A stretch of DNA of 64,000 nt, taken from NCBI GenBank assembly GCA_009377605.1, contig WHTT01000002.1, forward strand, positions 108,555-172,554, in the 5' to 3' direction. Source of the stretch: Luteitalea sp. (lineage in GTDB: Bacteria > Acidobacteriota > Vicinamibacteria > Vicinamibacterales > Vicinamibacteraceae). This document shows, piece after piece, positions 27,173-35,890 of the stretch; within the stretch, counting starts at the first letter, position 1; the number at the start of each line of letters is the position of its first letter. Made by a program: the position numbers and the translations under genes. The notes under the pieces are model-generated. The model did no database searches and was not told the DNA's origin. It saw only the letters and a program-made list of their open reading frames with translations.

Positions 27173-27847
27173 TCATCCACTACGTCCCGCATTTTCCATC
27201 TTGCACGTGGGATCGACGAGCGACAAGACCTCGCGAACGACGGCGTCGACTGTCATCTTCGTCGTGTCGATGAGCACGGCATCCTCCGCCTTCTGGAGCG
27301 GTGATGCCGTGCGGGTGCGGTCCGCTGTATCACGGGCGCCGAGGGCGGTCGCCACTTGCCTCACGTCGCCCCCCTCACCCGCGTGCGCGGGATCGCTCGC
27401 ACGACGACGCGCTCGTTCCTCGGGCGACGCATCGAGATAGAGCTTCACGTCGGCATGCGGAAACACCGTCGTGCCGATATCCCGGCCTTCCATGACCAGG
27501 TGTCCACTGCTGCCGTAAAGGCGTTGTCGCGTGACGAGGGCTGTGCGCACGGTCGGCAGGCGCGCCACGGCCGCGGCCGCCTCGTCGATGCGTGGCGTGC
27601 GGATGACCCGCGTCACGTCGTGACCGTCGATCTCCACCTTGTGCGCTTCAACGACGAAGTCAGCACGCTCCGTAAGGTCCGCCACGCGAGCTTCGTCTGT
27701 GAGAGACAGACCTCGTTCGATCGCGAGCCACGCCACTGCGCGGTACATGGCGCCCGTGTCGATATACCGATATCCAAGTGCCCGCGCCACGGCACGCGCC
27801 ACGGTGCCTTTCCCCGCGCCAGACGGTCCATCAATGGCAACGATCAT
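27173..27847 (-). CDS. cmk: Cytidylate kinase
   Basis: It phosphorylates CMP and dCMP with ATP. The P-loop IDGPSGAGKGTVARAVARAL is at residues 5-24, the CMP-binding region YIDTGAMYRAVAWLA follows at 30-44, VMEGRDIGTTVFP near 125 and the lid arginines in RARRRASDPAHAGE near 150. Length (224) is normal. It is the expected upstream partner of rpsA. Confidence 0.96.
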   Translation of the reverse strand: MIVAIDGPSGAGKGTVARAVARALGYRYIDTGAMYRAVAWLAIERGLSLTDEARVADLTERADFVVEAHKVEIDGHDVTRVIRTPRIDEAAAAVARLPTVRTALVTRQRLYGSSGHLVMEGRDIGTTVFPHADVKLYLDASPEERARRRASDPAHAGEGGDVRQVATALGARDTADRTRTASPLQKAEDAVLIDTTKMTVDAVVREVLSLVDPTCKMENAGRSG

Positions 27848-27930
27848 CTGTCAGCTCACGTTTCCAGCCGTGACCAACGGGACACCACCCGGCGGGCACA
27901 CACCTGCGCGTGCATTGTATCCTGACGCCG

Positions 27931-29082
27931 ATGAGTCGCCTGATGCGGGTCGGTCTTGCAGTTGTCGCGGCTGTTCTCGTGGTCGCCCTTGCCCGCCCCG
28001 CCGCGCGGTACGCACATAGTGCGGCGCTGCTCGTCCGCGTGGGTGCCCAAGGCGGCGAGTGGGCGGCAGGAGCCGCCGGCCTCATCGAGACCACCGTCAC
28101 GACTCGCTCGGTCGTGATTCCCACGCGTAGTGGCACGCTGCAGGCCCGTGTCTACGTTCCGGGCCGTGTGCGCACGCGCCCGCTGCTCCTGACCGGTGGA
28201 GTGCACGCGCAAGGGATCGACGAGCCGCGGCTCGCCGGCCTCGCCCGCAACCTCGCGGCGCACGGCACACCTGTGATCACGCCGGAGCTGCCGGACCTGG
28301 TGGCGTACCGAATCACGCCGCAGCTCCCGAGCCAGATCGAAGACGCAGCGCAATGGGTCGCCGGCATGCGCCCGTTCAACGCGGATCGCATTGGCCTGGT
28401 TGGTATCAGCTTCGCGGGCGGGCTCTCCATCGTCGCAGCGACGCGGCCAGCCCTGCGAGACAAGATTGCGTTCACCGTCTCGTTTGGTGGCCACGGCGAC
28501 TTCCGGCGCGTACTGCGCTATCTCTGCACCGGCATCCAGCCAGATGGCTCCCCCCTTCGCCCGCACGATTATGGCGCGGTCGTCATACTCTTGAATGTCG
28601 CGGACCGCATCGTACCGCCCACCCAAGTAGCGCCGCTGCGTGAGATGCTCGTGACCTTCCTACGCGCTTCTCACCTGAATATGGTGGACCGGAAGCGGGC
28701 TCGTCGGATGTTTGCCGATACGACCCGGCGGGCGCGCACTCTACCAGAACCGGCACGGACGTTGATGCGATATGTGAACGAGCGCGACGTGGCGGCCCTC
28801 GGTAAGGCCCTGCTCCCCTTCATCGAGGGATATGGTCAAGAGCCATCGCTTTCACCGGAGCGATCGCCCGCACCACCGGGGCCTGTCCATCTGCTCCATG
28901 GCTCGGGTGACAATGTCATCCCCTCGATGGAGTCGACGTACCTTGCGCGCTACCTGCGTTCGCACGGCACTCAGGTCGACCTCTTGCTGAGCCCCCTCAT
29001 CACACACGCCGAGCTCAATCACGAGCCAGGAATAGCGGATATGTGGAATCTGGTCGCGTTCTGGGCAGGGCTTGAGTGGTAG
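27931..29082 (+). CDS. Alpha/beta-hydrolase-like protein with N-terminal membrane anchor
   Basis: This 383-residue protein begins with a hydrophobic segment (MRVGLAVVAAVLVVALARPA), either a signal peptide or an anchor. The rest has the alpha/beta-hydrolase pattern: nucleophile elbow G-I-S-F-A-G near residue 172 (RIGLVGISFAGGLSIVAAT), an acid in LHGSGDNVIPS near 330 and a histidine in PLITHAELNHEPG near 360. No substrate can be read. ATG 27931 is chosen over 27910 because the basic residues and hydrophobic run start there. It is divergent from cmk. Confidence 0.7.
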   Translation: MSRLMRVGLAVVAAVLVVALARPAARYAHSAALLVRVGAQGGEWAAGAAGLIETTVTTRSVVIPTRSGTLQARVYVPGRVRTRPLLLTGGVHAQGIDEPRLAGLARNLAAHGTPVITPELPDLVAYRITPQLPSQIEDAAQWVAGMRPFNADRIGLVGISFAGGLSIVAATRPALRDKIAFTVSFGGHGDFRRVLRYLCTGIQPDGSPLRPHDYGAVVILLNVADRIVPPTQVAPLREMLVTFLRASHLNMVDRKRARRMFADTTRRARTLPEPARTLMRYVNERDVAALGKALLPFIEGYGQEPSLSPERSPAPPGPVHLLHGSGDNVIPSMESTYLARYLRSHGTQVDLLLSPLITHAELNHEPGIADMWNLVAFWAGLEW

Positions 29083-29096
29083 GGGGCGAAGCCTTG

Positions 29097-29396
29097 GGGG
29101 ACAGGGTCGACAGGGTGAGGGGTCGACAGGGTGAGGGGGTGAGAGGGTGAGGGGGTGACAGGGTGAGGGGGTGAGGGGGTGAGGGGGTGACAGGGTGAGA
29201 GGGTGAGAGGGTGAGGGGGTGACAAGGTGATTGGGGGTTGCTCGGTGGTCCGCGGGCTAACGACCAGGCCGCACAGCCTCACGCAGCCGCTCCCCGGTCA
29301 CTCCCCGTCACCTTGTCACCCCCTCACCCTGTCACCCCCTCACCCCGTCACCCCCTCACCCCGTCACCCCGTCACCTTGTCACCAAGTCACCCAAA
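29097..29396. repeat. Largest paired inverted array block (GGTGAGGG / CCCTCACC)
   Basis: About 16 units of GGTGAGGG, GGTGAGAG and GGTGACAG fill 29097-29236. The reverse-sense words CCTTGTCACC, CCCTCACC and CCCGTCACC fill 29297-29396. The core of about 60 bases starts GGTTGCTCGG and resembles the core at 33880-33943. The right array runs into the end of rluB, supplying its last codons and stop. Confidence 0.85.
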
Positions 29397-30148
29397 CCGG
29401 CTGCCTCCCGAAGCTTCCGGACTTCTTCGGCGGTGAGATCGCGCCAGGCCCCCGGTTTGAGGCGGCGGTCAGCAATGGGGCCGATCCGTGTGCGCCTCAA
29501 CGTGATGACGGGATGGCCTACCGCCTGGCACATGCGGCGCACCTGGCGGTTGCGACCCTCGTGAATGGCAATCTCGAGCAGGGCTTGGTCGCCGCGGGAT
29601 GTGCGCAACCGCCGCAGGACACGGACACGCGCGCGTGCCGTGCGACGCGCCACGCCCGCCTTGTGTCTTGGGATCTCGAGCGGTATGCCGCGAACCAACT
29701 CGTCGAGCGCAGCCGCAGAGGGCACACCCCACACACGCGCTTCGTAGACGCGCGCAATCTCGTGGCGCGGGTGCATCAATCGCGCTGCGAGCTCACCATC
29801 GTTGACAAGGAGGAGCAAGCCCTCGGAGTCATAGTCCAGGCGACCAACCGGATAGAGATACGTGGGCAGGCGGCCAAGCAACGTCAGGACGGTTGGCCGG
29901 CGCTGGGGGTCGTGGCGGGTCGTCACGTAGCCGACCGGCTTGTACAGCAGGAGGTAACGACGCGCGGCGGGGCGACGCACCCGCTGCCCGTCGACACGGA
30001 CATCGTCACCGTCGAGATCTGCCTTCGCGCCGAGCGTCTGCACGACACGCCCGTTGACACTGACGCGTCCCGCCTGAATGAGCTCCTCCGCCGCACGGCG
30101 CGATGCGACGCCCGCGGCAGAGAGGATCTTCTGAAGGCGCATCTTCAT
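29372..30148 (-). CDS. rluB: Pseudouridine synthase, RsuA/RluB family
   Basis: It isomerises a uridine in 23S rRNA helix 80 region (RluB) or a related site. An S4 RNA-binding domain occupies residues about 3-60 (RLQKILSAAGVASRRAAEEL). The catalytic aspartate is in VGRLDYDSEGLLLLVNDGEL near residue 105, and HEGRNRQVRRMCQAVGHPVI follows near 195. The last eight or so codons (LGDLVTR and stop) are read from the flanking GGTGACAAGG repeat array. The exact target uridine is not determined by sequence. Confidence 0.9.
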   Translation of the reverse strand: MKMRLQKILSAAGVASRRAAEELIQAGRVSVNGRVVQTLGAKADLDGDDVRVDGQRVRRPAARRYLLLYKPVGYVTTRHDPQRRPTVLTLLGRLPTYLYPVGRLDYDSEGLLLLVNDGELAARLMHPRHEIARVYEARVWGVPSAAALDELVRGIPLEIPRHKAGVARRTARARVRVLRRLRTSRGDQALLEIAIHEGRNRQVRRMCQAVGHPVITLRRTRIGPIADRRLKPGAWRDLTAEEVRKLREAAGLGDLVTR

Positions 30149-30433
30149 GGGAAGGCGTCAGGGGTCAGCAGGCGTCAGGGAGCAGGCCGTCAGGGCCGCT
30201 CAGGAATCAGGCTTCAGGAGGCAGGAGTCGGGCCGTGTGGGAAGTGACGGGGTTGACAGGGTGAGCGCGTGACAAGGTGAGCAGGTCACCCCCTCCAGTC
30301 TTCCTCCCCATCCGCTTGATCCCTGGATCCCTCGGTCCCTAGATCGCTGCTCTCTCCCGCCTGGTCCGTGCCTGATGCCTGATCCCTGTCCCCTGACACC
30401 TGCTGACCGCTGCTCCCTGACGCCTGATCCCTT
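30149..30433. repeat. Mixed paired arrays between rluB and scpB, entering scpB
   Basis: G-sense words (GGCGTCAG, GGGTCAGCA, CAGGAATCAG, then GGTGACAAGG) fill 30149-30295. C-sense words (CTGATCCC, CTGATGC, CCTGACGC, CCCTGACACC) fill about 30316-30433. The second half lies inside the scpB reading frame and encodes its C-terminal tail, so the array is partly coding. Confidence 0.75.
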
Positions 30434-31251
30434 TCTTCTTCGAACGGCAACGTGGCTGAGGCCGCGTCACCCTCGGCGCCAACGACGAGATCGAAGCCGA
30501 GTAGCTCTGACATGTCTTCGACCTTCGGCAGATCCGCCAGGTCGACCAAGCCAAAGCGATCGAGGAACTCTCGAGTGGTTGCGTACATGAACGGCCGGCC
30601 GACCACGGGCTTACGGCCGGCAATCTTGATGAGCTTCCGATCGAGGAGCGTGCCGAGGACACCGGCGGTGTTGACACCGCGCACCTCAGCGATCTCAGCC
30701 GCCGTAATCGGCTGCTTGTATGCGACAACGGCCAAGGTCTCGAGCGCCGCGCGTGAGAGCTTCTGCGCCGTGGTGCGTTCCTTGAACAAGCGGCGCACCC
30801 ACTCGTGGAGCTCCGGACGCGTGACGATCTCGTAGCCACCTGCAACCTCCACCAACTGCAGGCCCGGCGATCGCTCGTACTCGGCAGCGAGCTCATCGAG
30901 CGCCGCGCGAACCGCCTCCTTGCTTTCGGGCTCGATCAACTTGGTCAATTGCTTGAACGAAATTGGCTCTGGGGAGGCAAACACGAGCGCCTCGATGATG
31001 GCCCTCAGCGGGTGCGCCGGCGGAGCGGCGGCCGTATCGTCATCGATTGCGGACTCCGCGTCCTTGGCTGCGGCGGCAAAGCGGTCGAGGAACTCCGCCG
31101 CACTCGCCGCCGGCTCTTCCGCGGCGTCGCCAGACCGTGCCGTGTCGGAGACGTCCAGCGGCGTCACGTCGGCGAGGGAGTCGGCGCGTGCCTCTTTCCC
31201 GGAGCCGGCGCGCTTGCGGCGCTTTGCTTCAGTGTCCACCTGATTCACCAT
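30286..31251 (-). CDS. scpB: Segregation and condensation protein B
   Basis: ScpB binds ScpA and SMC in the condensin-like complex that organises the chromosome. Two winged-helix domains are seen: LRAIIEALVFASPEPISFKQ from about residue 82 and KLSRAALETLAVVAYKQPIT then AEIAEVRGVNTAGVLGTLL near 180. The N-terminal 80 residues are acidic and disordered. After the conserved core ends near LGFDLVV, about 50 residues (repeated DQASG and GDRDQ words) are encoded by the repeat array and are probably disordered. ATG 31251 overlaps scpA by 23 bases and follows a weak Shine-Dalgarno; a start at 31311 would also be open. Confidence 0.9.
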   Translation of the reverse strand: MVNQVDTEAKRRKRAGSGKEARADSLADVTPLDVSDTARSGDAAEEPAASAAEFLDRFAAAAKDAESAIDDDTAAAPPAHPLRAIIEALVFASPEPISFKQLTKLIEPESKEAVRAALDELAAEYERSPGLQLVEVAGGYEIVTRPELHEWVRRLFKERTTAQKLSRAALETLAVVAYKQPITAAEIAEVRGVNTAGVLGTLLDRKLIKIAGRKPVVGRPFMYATTREFLDRFGLVDLADLPKVEDMSELLGFDLVVGAEGDAASATLPFEEERDQASGSSGQQVSGDRDQASGTDQAGESSDLGTEGSRDQADGEEDWRG

Positions 31252-32119
31252 CGGTTGCTCGACTCGCTTCTGGCTCACCTGTGTGATTCGACCCGTCGAT
31301 TGGCGATTCATGGGTGATTGCCGCGTCGCCAATCGGCCGGGGCGCCTGGCTCGGCCGGGCACGCTTGTAAATGCGAATCTCGCCCAAGGCCCCCTGTTGG
31401 AAGACCCGTACGAGCTCGAGCCGAATCATCTCGAGCAGGGCCAGAAAGGTCACGACCAAGTCCGACCGCGAGGCGACATCGTCGAAGAGATCTTCGAAGC
31501 CAATGGCCTGATGCTCCGACAGGCGACTGGTCAGCTGCTCGATGCGGGTCTCGATCGAGATTTGCTCCGCGGGCAGCGGTATATCGGGGCGCTGCTTGGC
31601 GCGCTCCAGCACGGCCCTGAACGCGCTGATCAGGCTGAAGAGGTCGACCTCGATCTCGACCTCCGCGTCATCCGGCTCGTTGCGCAAGGCGGCGATCCGC
31701 GCATCCGGCCGTGCGAACTGCGCGCTCCTCACGGTCTCGCGCTCGTGCAGCAGGTCAGCGGCGCGCTTGAACTTCTCATGCTCGATGAGGCGGCGCACGA
31801 GGAGCTCACGCGGGTCCTCATCGGGCGCCTCCTGCTCGGGAGCCGGACGGGGCAGCAACAGCCGCGACTTGATGTGGATGAGAGTCGCGGCCATGACGAG
31901 GAACTCGCCCGCGATATCGAGCTGGAGCTCCTGCATGAGTGACAGGTAGCCGAGGTACTGCTGTGTGACGAGCGAGATGGGAATGTCGTAGATATCGACT
32001 TCGTGCTTCTTGATCAGGTGGAGGAGTAGATCGAGAGGGCCCTCGAAGGCCTCCAGCTTGACCGGGTAAGCCTCGAGAATCGACTCGAACCCGTGATGTG
32101 GTGCCTGGTCGCTCGTCAC
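31229..32119 (-). CDS. scpA: Segregation and condensation protein A
   Basis: This kleisin bridges SMC heads. The family opening VKLEAFEGPLDLLLHLIKKH then EVDIYDIPISLVTQQYLGYL sits near residues 20-60, FLVMAATLIHIKSRLLLP follows, and the C-terminal winged helix contains VVTFLALLEMIRLELVRVFQ near 235. GTG 32119 is chosen: upstream in-frame codons come from the CCCGCC palindrome and begin with TTG. Its 3' end overlaps scpB, giving the common scpA-scpB pair. Confidence 0.92.
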   Translation of the reverse strand: MTSDQAPHHGFESILEAYPVKLEAFEGPLDLLLHLIKKHEVDIYDIPISLVTQQYLGYLSLMQELQLDIAGEFLVMAATLIHIKSRLLLPRPAPEQEAPDEDPRELLVRRLIEHEKFKRAADLLHERETVRSAQFARPDARIAALRNEPDDAEVEIEVDLFSLISAFRAVLERAKQRPDIPLPAEQISIETRIEQLTSRLSEHQAIGFEDLFDDVASRSDLVVTFLALLEMIRLELVRVFQQGALGEIRIYKRARPSQAPRPIGDAAITHESPIDGSNHTGEPEASRATDGESGGH

Positions 32120-32145
32120 GCGCCACCTGTCCGAAGCGTCATCGA

Positions 32146-32171
32146 CCCGCCCGCCTTTAGGGGGCGGGCGC
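32146..32171. repeat. Palindrome CCCGCCCGCC-TTTA-GGGGGCGGGC
   Basis: It lies between trpS and scpA on the minus strand and shares the CCTTTAGG centre with hairpins at 4861 and 6263. It may terminate trpS or scpA transcripts, though both genes are transcribed the same way. Confidence 0.65.
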
Positions 32172-32173
32172 AA

Positions 32174-33163
32174 CTAATATTTCAGCTTGACCGCCTCGCG
32201 CACACGCTCCATCGTTGCGTGGGCGACGCGGCGCGCCTTCTTCGACCCTTCGAATGCTATCTCGCGCACGTGCTCCGGACGCGCCCTCACCTCCGCGCGG
32301 CGCGCGCGAATCGGTTCCAGCACGTCGTTAATCGCCGCAACGAGCTTCTTCTTCACCTCGACATCACCGACCCGGCCAGCTCTGTAGCGCGCCTTCAGAT
32401 CATCGACTTCCGCCGTGTTGCCGTTGAAGGCGTCGTGATAGACGAAGACCGGGTTGCCTTCGACAGTGCCCGGGATGTCGGCGCGAACCCGCGCGGGATC
32501 CGTGTACATCTGCATGACCTTCTTCCGGACCGTCTCCGCATCGTCTCCGAGCTCGATGGCGTTGCCGTAGCTCTTGCTCATCTTACGATTGTCGAGGCCC
32601 GGAAGGCGCGGGAACTTCGTCAGCAACGGCTGAGGCTCGACGAAGACCTGACCGTAGAAGTTATGGAAGCGCCGGACGACCTCGCGCGACAACTCCAAAT
32701 GCGGCACCTGATCATCGCCAACAGGGACGTGCGAGGCGCCGTAGACGATGATGTCAGCCGTCTGGAGCAACGGGTACCCGAGAAAGCCATAGGTGGAGAG
32801 ATCCTTCTCCCGCAACTGCTCCTGCTGCTCCTTGAAGGTCGGCACACGCTCGAGCCAGGGAACCGGAACGACCATCGAGAGCAACAGGTGTAGCTCGGCA
32901 TGCTCCGGAATCAACGACTGGATGAAGATCACGCTCTTCTCCGGATCGACACCCGCCGCGATCCAGTCCGTCACATTGTCGAGCGCGTGGGCTGTCAGCT
33001 CGCTGGTCTCGGCGTAGTCGCTCGTCAGCGCGTGCCAGTCTGCCACGAAGTAATAGCATTCGTAGTCGCGTTGCAGCTCGGCCCAATTCCGGAGCGCCCC
33101 GACCAGGTGGCCAAGGTGCAGTTTGCCAGTCGGGCGCATGCCCGACACTACTCGTCGTGTCAC
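32174..33163 (-). CDS. trpS: Tryptophan--tRNA ligase
   Basis: This class I synthetase has the HIGH motif in GKLHLGHLVGALRNW near residue 13 and KMSKS in NRKMSKSYGN near 205, with the length of 329 residues normal for the family. GTG 33163 overlaps the preceding protease stop (GTGA), which fixes the start; the open frame continues far upstream only as a shadow of that protease gene. No Trp-responsive leader is recognised. Confidence 0.96.
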   Translation of the reverse strand: MTRRVVSGMRPTGKLHLGHLVGALRNWAELQRDYECYYFVADWHALTSDYAETSELTAHALDNVTDWIAAGVDPEKSVIFIQSLIPEHAELHLLLSMVVPVPWLERVPTFKEQQEQLREKDLSTYGFLGYPLLQTADIIVYGASHVPVGDDQVPHLELSREVVRRFHNFYGQVFVEPQPLLTKFPRLPGLDNRKMSKSYGNAIELGDDAETVRKKVMQMYTDPARVRADIPGTVEGNPVFVYHDAFNGNTAEVDDLKARYRAGRVGDVEVKKKLVAAINDVLEPIRARRAEVRARPEHVREIAFEGSKKARRVAHATMERVREAVKLKY

Positions 33164-33804
33164 AGCGTGAGAAGCCTCATGAGAAACCAGACGGGCGGAA
33201 TGATGATCAACTCGAGCACGTTCAGCAGCAACAGCCCATAGAGAATGAACACACCATAGGGCCGCACGCGGTCGAACTGCCAGGCCGCTCCGTCCGGCAA
33301 CAGCGCGCCGAGCACGTTCCCACCGTCGAGCGGCGGGATGGGAAGCATGTTGAACACGGCCAAAATGAGGTTCACCTGCACGGCCTGCATGAGCAGCATG
33401 GCGAGCGGCAATCCCGCGCCAAGCCCGCCCGACGCCTCCGTGCTGAAGGGGAACAGGCGCAGCAGCACTGCCGCCAGCACCGCCAGGCCGATGTTGGCGA
33501 CCGGGCCGGCGGCAGCCACCCAGAGAAAGTCTCGCCGACCTCGCCGTAGCCGGTCGACCCGCACCGGCACGGGCTTCGCCCATCCGATCAGCGGAGCGCC
33601 TGACACCAGGGCGATCACTGGCAGCAACAACGACCCGATTGGATCGAGGTGCACCACAGGATTGAACGAGATACGTCCGAGCAGCCGCGCCGTGGGATCG
33701 CCGAGCCGGTCGGCTGTCCACGCGTGTGCCATCTCATGGATCGTGAGGGAGCCAAGCAGCACCAGCAAGCCGGTCACGATCGCGGGGATGTTCGATTCAG
33801 CCAA
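33160..33804 (-). CDS. Site-2 protease family (M50) membrane metalloprotease
   Basis: The 214-residue integral membrane protein has the zinc motif HEMAHAW in its first membrane segment (residues about 20-27), NPVVHLDPIG near 47 and the third zinc ligand region NMLPIPPLDGGNVLG near 155. Five to six hydrophobic helices are visible. Small M50B proteins of this type have no PDZ domain and unknown substrates. No ATG is available before the first helix except inside repeat DNA; TTG 33804 after AGGT is the best start. It is coupled to trpS. Confidence 0.82.
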   Translation of the reverse strand: MAESNIPAIVTGLLVLLGSLTIHEMAHAWTADRLGDPTARLLGRISFNPVVHLDPIGSLLLPVIALVSGAPLIGWAKPVPVRVDRLRRGRRDFLWVAAAGPVANIGLAVLAAVLLRLFPFSTEASGGLGAGLPLAMLLMQAVQVNLILAVFNMLPIPPLDGGNVLGALLPDGAAWQFDRVRPYGVFILYGLLLLNVLELIIIPPVWFLMRLLTL

Positions 33805-33840
33805 GCGACCTAGCGTACGGCAATTCCGGCAGAGCGGCAA

Positions 33841-33990
33841 GTTGGGGTGATGGGGTGACAAGGTGACAAGGTGACAGGGGGTGCTCGGCGAGCGAGGTGA
33901 GATCGGGGGCTCCCGGCCAGGCCTACACACGCTCGAGCAGCCTAGTCACCTTGTCACCCCGTCACCGTGTCACCTAGTCATCCCCTCACC
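33841..33990. repeat. Paired inverted arrays upstream of M50 gene and at uvrC stop
   Basis: GGGGTGATG, GGGTGACAA, GGTGACAAG units run 33841-33880; the reverse-sense CACCTTGTCACC, CCGTCACC and CCTAGTCATCC run 33944-33990. The core between them (GTGCTCGG...GAGCAGCC) is itself an imperfect hairpin and resembles the core at 29236-29296. The right array supplies the uvrC stop codon. Confidence 0.8.
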
Positions 33991-35824
33991 GGCCGGCGAA
34001 GTGCCGCAGCACTGCATCGGCCGCCTTCGGACCAATGAGGGCCGTCAGCTCCTCCCGCGTCGCACGGCGCACGCCCGCCAGGCTCCCGAGCGTCGTGAGC
34101 AGCAGCTTGCGGCGCCGGACGCCAATGCCGGGAATGGCATCGAGTCCCGAGCGGAGATCACGCTGGCGGCGTCGATGCCGATGGAAGGTCACCGCAAACC
34201 GATGCGCCTCATCGCGCACGCGCTGCAACAAGTGCAGGGCCCCAGAGTCGGGCGCAAAGGCAAGCGCATCAGGCTGGTCGCGCGTGAAGACCAGCTCCTC
34301 CTGCTTCGCGAGACCGATGGCGACGAGACGGCCCAAGCCGAGCTCCTCGAGGGCGGCATACGCGGCATTCAGTTGCCCCTTGCCGCCGTCGATGACGACC
34401 AGGTCTGGCCATGGGCCACCACGATCGTGTGCCCGGCGATAGTGCCGGTGCACGACTTCGTGCAGCGCGGCGAAGTCATCCAGGAAACGGGAATCGGAAA
34501 GATGCCTGTCATCCCGATAGAGTCCCTTGATTTTGAACTTGCGATACTCACCACGCTTCATCCGACCGTCCTCACAGACGACCACCGACGCCACCGTCTC
34601 TGCGCCCTGGATCGTGGAGATGTCGAAGCATTCGATTCGTCGCGGCAGCACCGGCAGGCCGAGCGCAGATTGCAAGGTCTCGAGCGCGAGGTAGTTCGTG
34701 GCCCCTTCTTGATTGAACCGGGTGTCGTAGGCGAGCGCCGCATTGCGCTGTGCAAGATCCACCAACGCGCGCTTGTCGCCGCGGCGCGGCGTGACGACCT
34801 GCACACGCCGGCCGGTCTGACGGCTCCACAGCTCTCCGAGCAGCTCGGCGTCTTCGAGTGACACAGGCACGTGCACCTCCGGAGGCGGCGGGTGCGCAAC
34901 ATAGAACTGCTGCAAGCCGGCCTGCACGACCTCCGCCTCCGTGGCGCCACCGAGCTGATCCGCATCGTTCACCAGCTCGACGCGATCGATGACGCGGCCG
35001 TGCCGCATGCGAAAGATCTGCAACACGGCGCCCGCGGCCCCAAGCTTGATGCCACACGCATCGCGGTCACCGAACCGCGGCGTGGCCATCTTTTGCTGGC
35101 GATCTCGGAGCGTCTCCACCGTACGAAGCGCATCGCGAAGCTGCGCGGCCCGCTCGAACTCCTGAGCCTCCGCCGCGCCCAGCATCCGGCGCCGCAGCTG
35201 GTCGATGAGCTCGTCGTTGCGACCCTCGAGGAACAACCGTGCGTCGCCCACGGCGCGCGCATACTGCTCGGGTGGGCAGATCGTCTCGACGCATGGCGCC
35301 ACGCAGCGCTTGATGTCGTGCTCGAGGCAGGGCCTGCCGCGCTTGCCGGTAATGACCTCGTTGCACGAGCGGATCCCAAACAGCTTATGAGTCAGATCGA
35401 TGGTACGGCGCGCGAGGGAGGCCGGCAGGAACGGCCCCGCGTAGAACGCGCCATCCCGCTCGACCCGCCGGGCGACCATGATCCGCGGCGAGGATTCTTG
35501 CATCGTCAGCCGAAGATACGGGTAGTTCTTGTCGTCGCGCAGGAGGATGTTGAACTTCGGCGAGCGCTCCTTGATGAGATGGTTCTCGAGCGCCAGCGCT
35601 TCGACGACCGAATCGGTGACAATCACGTCGACGTCGGCGATCTCGTCCAGCAGGGCGTCGGTCTTGACATCGCTACCGCGCGCGCCGATGTAACTGCGCA
35701 CGCGGTCGCGGAGCGATCGCGCCTTGCCGACGTAAATCGTCTCGCTGGCGGCGTTCGTGTAGAGGTAGACACCCGGTTGCTCGGGCAGTCGCGCGATACG
35801 GGCCTTGAGCTTCTCGACGGCCAT
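33986..35824 (-). CDS. uvrC: UvrABC system protein C
   Basis: UvrC makes both incisions in nucleotide excision repair. In order: GIY-YIG nuclease (PGVYLYTNAASETIYVGKAR near residue 17), a cysteine-rich region (CLEHDIKRCVAPCVETICPP near 170), UVR motif (DELIDQLRRRMLGAAEAQEF near 207), RNase H-like nuclease (RIECFDISTIQGAETVASVV near 385) and C-terminal helix-hairpin-helix pair (LDAIPGIGVRRRKLLLTTLG near 565). Length 612 is normal. uvrA lies 9 kb away at 44487-47516, so two of three excision genes are here, unlinked. The stop TGA overlaps an array. Confidence 0.97.
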   Translation of the reverse strand: MAVEKLKARIARLPEQPGVYLYTNAASETIYVGKARSLRDRVRSYIGARGSDVKTDALLDEIADVDVIVTDSVVEALALENHLIKERSPKFNILLRDDKNYPYLRLTMQESSPRIMVARRVERDGAFYAGPFLPASLARRTIDLTHKLFGIRSCNEVITGKRGRPCLEHDIKRCVAPCVETICPPEQYARAVGDARLFLEGRNDELIDQLRRRMLGAAEAQEFERAAQLRDALRTVETLRDRQQKMATPRFGDRDACGIKLGAAGAVLQIFRMRHGRVIDRVELVNDADQLGGATEAEVVQAGLQQFYVAHPPPPEVHVPVSLEDAELLGELWSRQTGRRVQVVTPRRGDKRALVDLAQRNAALAYDTRFNQEGATNYLALETLQSALGLPVLPRRIECFDISTIQGAETVASVVVCEDGRMKRGEYRKFKIKGLYRDDRHLSDSRFLDDFAALHEVVHRHYRRAHDRGGPWPDLVVIDGGKGQLNAAYAALEELGLGRLVAIGLAKQEELVFTRDQPDALAFAPDSGALHLLQRVRDEAHRFAVTFHRHRRRQRDLRSGLDAIPGIGVRRRKLLLTTLGSLAGVRRATREELTALIGPKAADAVLRHFAGR

Positions 35825-35890
35825 GGACTAGACTGCGGCACTTGGGTTTGCCGTCCGAACCCTTCATTATACGTCCGGTTTCACACTGCC

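Noticed and set aside
29097..29396. CRISPR array
   Set aside because: Units are 7-9 bp, degenerate and without spacers; no cas genes are near.
32174..33721. 515-residue long version of TrpS
   Set aside because: The extra N-terminal 186 residues are an out-of-frame reading of the M50 protease gene; GTG 33163 fits the family length.
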